Positions 60,300 through 64,000 of a stretch of 64,000 nucleotides of DNA are shown in pieces. Numbering within the stretch: the first letter of the stretch is position 1; every line of letters begins with the position of its first letter. Made by a program: the position numbers and the translations under genes. The DNA lies in contig JAFVRR010000006.1 in NCBI GenBank assembly GCA_017504165.1, positions 124,001 to 188,000 of the forward strand. Reading direction: 5' to 3'. The stretch comes from Clostridia bacterium (GTDB lineage Bacteria; Bacillota; Clostridia; Christensenellales; Borkfalkiaceae). The notes under the pieces are model-generated. The model did not search any database, was not told the origin of the DNA, and saw only the letters and a list, made by a program, of their open reading frames with translations.

Positions 60300-61355
60300 T
60301 TATTCTCCTAATAATTCGTCAACTAACGCTATTGCAACGGCGCTTTCAATACAAGGTACAGCCCTTGGCACAATGCACGCGTCGTGCCTGCCTTGAATTT
60401 GTATTTCTACGTTTTCTTTATTTACTAAATCTACCGTTTTTTGCGGTTTTGCTATCGACGGAGTAGGTCTTACTGCCACCCTTAAAGTAATAGGATTGCC
60501 GTTTGATATACCGCCGTTAATACCGCCTGCGTTATTAGTTAAAATTTCAACCTTTTCGTCCTTATACGCTAAAGGGTCGTTTGCTTCGCTACCTAGCATT
60601 TCCGCTAAACTAAAGCCGGAGCCAAACTCTACCCCTTTAACTGCAGGAACGGCGTAAATAAGCGAAGAAATTTTACCTTCTAACCCTTCAAAAAGATTAT
60701 CGCCCACACCCGTTTTCATACCGTAAACGATACACTCTATAATTCCGCCTACGCTATCGCCGTTAGATTTAACTTCTTTAATATGTTCAAGCATTTCTTC
60801 ACTATTAGAAAGGGCGGGAAATTTGGTTATACTTAAAATTTCTTCCCTTTTAATTTCGCCGTCTAAATAAGACTTTCCTTTAATTTTTCCTATTTTAGAA
60901 ACGTAAGCGTGAATAAAAATGCCCTTTTCTTCTAAATACTGTTTAAAAATACCACCAACCGCGCAAAGTGGAGCGGTTAATCTTCCCGAAAACCTACCGC
61001 CACCCTTGTAGTTTAAGTTACCTTCTTTAAGGTAAGACGTGTAGTCTGCGTGCGACGGTCTTGGTTTGCCGTACAAGTTGTCGTAATCTCCGCTTTTGGT
61101 GTTTTTATTAAAAATATCAACGGAAAATTCGCCGTTTATCGTGCTATTTACAACGTTTGTAAATACCGGTAAATCGTCTTCCTTTCTAGAAGTAGAATAA
61201 ACGCTAGATTTCGCCTTTCGCCTATCTAAAAATTCTAATAGTTTTTGTTGGTCAAAAGTGTATTTAGGAGCGCCTTTAACCGTAGCGCCAATTTTCTCTT
61301 GATGCGATTCGCCGTATATTTCCACCGTTAAAGTTTTACCTTTAAATATCGCCAC
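60300..61355 (-). CDS. aroC: Chorismate synthase
   Basis: A 351-residue FMN-dependent enzyme making chorismate from EPSP. GESHQEKIGATVKG near the N-terminus, the middle GGGRFSGRLTAPLCA and the C-terminal QGRHDACIVPRAVPC are diagnostic. It starts with GTG behind GGAGGG and overlaps aroA by 14 bases. The length is at the short end but normal (350-390). Confidence 0.95.
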   Translation of the reverse strand: MAIFKGKTLTVEIYGESHQEKIGATVKGAPKYTFDQQKLLEFLDRRKAKSSVYSTSRKEDDLPVFTNVVNSTINGEFSVDIFNKNTKSGDYDNLYGKPRPSHADYTSYLKEGNLNYKGGGRFSGRLTAPLCAVGGIFKQYLEEKGIFIHAYVSKIGKIKGKSYLDGEIKREEILSITKFPALSNSEEMLEHIKEVKSNGDSVGGIIECIVYGMKTGVGDNLFEGLEGKISSLIYAVPAVKGVEFGSGFSLAEMLGSEANDPLAYKDEKVEILTNNAGGINGGISNGNPITLRVAVRPTPSIAKPQKTVDLVNKENVEIQIQGRHDACIVPRAVPCIESAVAIALVDELLGE

Positions 61356-62586
61356 TTATATTCCCTCCGATCGTTTTATAATCTTTAAAGAAATCTGGGT
61401 AAGACTTACTAATTGCCTCTGCGCCTAAAATGGTAGAATTGCCTTTGCTAAAGGTAGCAAGTACTGCACCCGACATTACCGTTCTATGGTCGTTATCGCC
61501 ACTAAAAACACCGCCTTTAGGGTTACCACCGTAAACTATTAAATCGTTACCGTTATATTCCGCTTTTACGCCCGCCACTTTAAGATTTTTAATAATGCCT
61601 TCTATTCTATCGCTCTCTTTAATTTTGAGCCTTGAAACGTTTAAAAACCTACTTTCGCCCTTAGCGTAAGCGCCAATTACAGATAAAATTTGAACTAAGT
61701 CGGGAATATCTTCGCAGTCTAAAGTAATTCCTTTAAGTTCGCCTTTTTTAACGAAGTAGCCACCGTCAACTTCATTGACTATTCCACCAAAAAGTTTGAT
61801 TGCGTCTATTATTTTTCTATCTCCTTGGCAAGTTTGTTTATTTAGGTTTAACACCTTAACGCCGTCGCTCAACGCGCCCATAGCAAGTGTAAAACTTGCG
61901 CCCGAATAATCGCCCTCTACCTGCATTTTTTTAGGGCACACGTATTTTTGATTGCCTTTAACGAAATAGCCGTAGTCTGTTTCTTGTATTTTTATACCGA
62001 ATTTATTTAAAACTTCTAAGGTTATTAAAATATAGTCTTTACTAACCTTGTCCCCTTCAATAATTATTTTACTATCGCCATCTAATATAGGTAAAGCAAA
62101 TAAAAGCCCTGAAATAAACTGCGAACTAACCTTACCCGTGATATGAAAATCACCGCTATTTAATTTACCTAAAAACTTAAACCCGTCTATTTTAGCGCCG
62201 TTTGCGTTTAAACAATCGGTTAAGTCGTCAATAGGTCGAGATAGAAGTTTTTCGCTACCCGTAAACTCCGCTTTAATTCCTAGTGCTGATATAACGGGGA
62301 ATAAAAACCTAATTGTCGAACCGCTTTCGTTGCAGTCTAAAATATTAGATTTAATTTTACCCGTATTATGAACTTCTACGCCGTTATCTTTCATTTTGTA
62401 CTCTAACCCGATTGAAGATAAGGCGTTTAGCGTTGCGTAAACGTCTTTAGAAGTACCTACGCCTTCAATAAATCCGCTTTCTCTACTTAAAAATGCGGAA
62501 ATTATATACCTATGCGCGTAAGATTTTGAAGGGGGAGCGTAAACTTCCCCGCTTATTTGTTTTGATGGCGAAACTATTATATCCAT
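61342..62586 (-). CDS. aroA: 5-enolpyruvylshikimate-3-phosphate synthase
   Basis: A 414-residue EPSP synthase with the two-domain repeat fold. SPSKQISGEVYAPPSKSYAHR (read here as PSKQ plus PPSKSYAHR), GSTIRFLFP with its loop and the C-terminal SDNDHR-like motif GDNDHRTVM are visible. The GSTIRF residue region around LFP decides glyphosate sensitivity class, which I cannot set. It lies between aroB and aroC with small overlaps. Confidence 0.93.
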   Translation of the reverse strand: MDIIVSPSKQISGEVYAPPSKSYAHRYIISAFLSRESGFIEGVGTSKDVYATLNALSSIGLEYKMKDNGVEVHNTGKIKSNILDCNESGSTIRFLFPVISALGIKAEFTGSEKLLSRPIDDLTDCLNANGAKIDGFKFLGKLNSGDFHITGKVSSQFISGLLFALPILDGDSKIIIEGDKVSKDYILITLEVLNKFGIKIQETDYGYFVKGNQKYVCPKKMQVEGDYSGASFTLAMGALSDGVKVLNLNKQTCQGDRKIIDAIKLFGGIVNEVDGGYFVKKGELKGITLDCEDIPDLVQILSVIGAYAKGESRFLNVSRLKIKESDRIEGIIKNLKVAGVKAEYNGNDLIVYGGNPKGGVFSGDNDHRTVMSGAVLATFSKGNSTILGAEAISKSYPDFFKDYKTIGGNISGDI

Positions 62587-62588
62587 AA

Positions 62589-63602
62589 TTAAATTAATTC
62601 GTACACTTTTTCTATATCTAAAGTTACGATTTCACTCTTTAAGTTGTTGTTTAAAAGAATAAAATCAACCTTGTTGCCCTTGCCTTTTTTATCGTTTTTA
62701 AGGTAATTTATAAGTTCGTTTTTATCAAAACTAATCGATAATTTACTGTTTGACAATGCTAAAATTTCTTCCGCTTTTTTAGCGTTTTCTTCCGTTAATC
62801 CGTTGACCGCTTTAGAAATAACAATTGCCTTTTTTAAACCTAAAAGCACGCATTCTCCGTGTGAGATAAAGTAGTTACTTGCCTTTTCAATGGCGTGACC
62901 TACCGTGTGTCCTAAGTTGAGTAGTTTTCTCTCTCCGCTTTCCTTTTCATCGCGATTTACAATATCCGCTTTAATTTGAACACATTTTCTAATCAAGTCT
63001 TTAGTTGCGCCCTTTACGATATCGTCGTAAGTTATCGTATCGCCTATAAAGTAGTACTTAATAACTTCTCCCATACCGCTTAAAACTTCGCGCTTTGGCA
63101 AGGTTTTTAAAAAGTCTACCGCAATATAAACTAAACTTGGCTGATAAAATACTCCCGCTAAATTCTTACCGCTATCAAGGTTGATTGCAGTTTTTCCGCC
63201 GACGGACGAATCGACCATAGATAAAATGGTTGTAGGTATCATTATAAGGTTAATACCGCGCATATAAGTCCCTGCGACAAAACCCGCTAAATCCCCAACG
63301 ACGCCACCGCCAAACGCGACAATAGTATCGTTTCTTTTAAATTCGTTTTTCGCTAAAAAGTTTAAAATTTGAAGGTAATTATTAGCGTTTTTACTATCTT
63401 CGCCCGCCTTTATTACGTATTCCGATACTTTTTTATTAGAAAAAGCCTTATCTAATAAACCGCCGTATAACGCGTCTACGTTGCTATCGGTGATTATTGC
63501 TACCTTATCCCCTTTTAAATCTTTAACGTAACTATTAAAACTTGAAATATCGTCTTTTATTACAACGCTGTAATTTTTAGACGCAGTAACTTTTACTTCC
63601 AC
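62589..63602 (-). CDS. aroB: 3-dehydroquinate synthase
   Basis: A 337-residue NAD-dependent enzyme cyclising DAHP. GGGVVGDLAGFVAGTYMRG, the PTTILSMVDSSVGGKTAIN region (read here in parts) and GHTVGHAIE with metal ligands are in order. The start is GTG overlapping the tyrA stop (TAGTG), with AAGGAG upstream. It is the first committed step present here. Confidence 0.95.
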   Translation of the reverse strand: MEVKVTASKNYSVVIKDDISSFNSYVKDLKGDKVAIITDSNVDALYGGLLDKAFSNKKVSEYVIKAGEDSKNANNYLQILNFLAKNEFKRNDTIVAFGGGVVGDLAGFVAGTYMRGINLIMIPTTILSMVDSSVGGKTAINLDSGKNLAGVFYQPSLVYIAVDFLKTLPKREVLSGMGEVIKYYFIGDTITYDDIVKGATKDLIRKCVQIKADIVNRDEKESGERKLLNLGHTVGHAIEKASNYFISHGECVLLGLKKAIVISKAVNGLTEENAKKAEEILALSNSKLSISFDKNELINYLKNDKKGKGNKVDFILLNNNLKSEIVTLDIEKVYELI

Positions 63603-64000
63603 TAATTTTTACTCCTTGTATCGATAGAAAGTTTTCTGTCGTTGCCTTCTTTTAAAAGTTCTTCTAACTCCTTTCTATCTTTATTTTTAAGCGCTTTACT
63701 ATACTTTGTTAAATTCTCAATTAACTCGTCAAGTTCGCTAGATAGCATTTCGTTATTTTCCGTCATAAGTCCCGACCACATAAACGGGTTTAACCTTGCA
63801 ACCCTAGTCAAGTCTTTATAACTGCCTGCCGAATATCCGAAATGCTCTTCCGCCGTTTTGTTTTTGATAAAGGCGTTAGATACTATATGACAAAGTTGCG
63901 AAGTAAACGCTATCATTTTATCGTGATTTTCGCTAGTGGTTAAAACTACTTCCGAAAAACCCAAACCCAAAAAGAATTTTTTTACGCTATCTAGCGTGAA
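63602..64000 (-). CDS. tyrA: Prephenate dehydrogenase TyrA, N-terminal part beyond the window
   Basis: The last 132 residues of a prephenate dehydrogenase, running off the right edge, so the front dehydrogenase domain is not visible. The helical dimerisation part shows SENHDKMIAFTSQLCHIVSNAF, cited in part as ENHDKMIAFTSQLCH, and AGSYKDLTRVARLNPFMW, which are typical of TyrA. It leads to 4-hydroxyphenylpyruvate and tyrosine. It overlaps aroB at TAGTG. The operon thus serves both Phe and Tyr branches. Confidence 0.9.
   Translation of the reverse strand, partial: FTLDSVKKFFLGLGFSEVVLTTSENHDKMIAFTSQLCHIVSNAFIKNKTAEEHFGYSAGSYKDLTRVARLNPFMWSGLMTENNEMLSSELDELIENLTKYSKALKNKDRKELEELLKEGNDRKLSIDTRSKN

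Overview
The window looks like chromosome from an AT-rich, endospore-forming Firmicute of the class Clostridia, possibly a gut lineage. The evidence is a set of sporulation genes (spo0A, spoIIR, sipL, sleB, ypeB), AGGAGG-type ribosome sites, sigma-A promoters with TTGACA/TATAAT spacing, a MEP isoprenoid pathway (dxr, ispE), an ECF transporter energising module and a lysine riboswitch. Nearly every gene lies on the minus strand. The genus cannot be named from this sequence.

Layout. 1-5451: rsmI (cut by the left edge), an RNA/protein N6-adenine methylase, a 2x[4Fe-4S] ferredoxin, ricT, holB, tmk, an anchored unknown protein and greA; this is the Firmicute tmk-holB-ricT-yabB-rsmI neighbourhood. 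5560-8841: a membrane protein with an InlB-like repeat, an EamA transporter and a zinc-ribbon protein. 8990-15443: a sporulation block (ypeB, sleB, spoIIR, ispE, sipL, veg) and an acidic zinc-ribbon protein. 15761-24665: spo0A, split by an 8.1-kb integrated island. 24895-26280: a phosphopantetheinyl transferase, an FTR-like Fe-S protein and a membrane XRE regulator. 26446-30694: rpsI, rplM, truA, ecfT, ecfA2, ecfA1. 30784-39543: rseP, dxr, cdsA, uppS, frr, then an RHS graveyard with two small membrane proteins, then pyrH, tsf, rpsB. 39763-43200: a riboswitch-controlled NhaC-type carrier and a SulP carrier. 43280-49476: a carbohydrate/glycerol-1-phosphate locus with a divergent DeoR regulator. 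49856-55088: surface and membrane proteins, including a MACPF lipoprotein, and an XRE gene. 55275-55367: tRNA-Ser(GCU). 55516-64000: two PH-domain membrane proteins downstream of an aromatic amino acid operon (tyrA, aroB, aroA, aroC, pheA, a fused aroE-aroK, aroQ).

The most notable object is the island. A tyrosine integrase gene lies directly behind an intact spo0A. At the other end of the island lies a second, displaced 3' end of spo0A encoding the same 76 C-terminal residues. About 23 of those codons differ and every difference is synonymous. This is what is expected of an element that integrates into the 3' part of spo0A and restores the gene with its own copy of the end. Its cargo is a sacsin-like GHKL ATPase with a DUF3883 (NOV_C) domain, a shortened UvrD-like helicase, a small XRE repressor with two matching candidate operators and an SF2 helicase. 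I read it as a candidate defence or mobile-element module. The interrupted Spo0A itself has glycine at the usual phospho-aspartate position (residue 56).

Other points of interest are a hairpin over the spoIIR ribosome site that may combine terminator, candidate sigma-F -10 box and translation start; a roughly 100-nt repeat present twice with compensatory stem changes; RHS fragments with immunity-like genes; a YpeB with a strongly basic N-terminal extension; and the MACPF lipoprotein.
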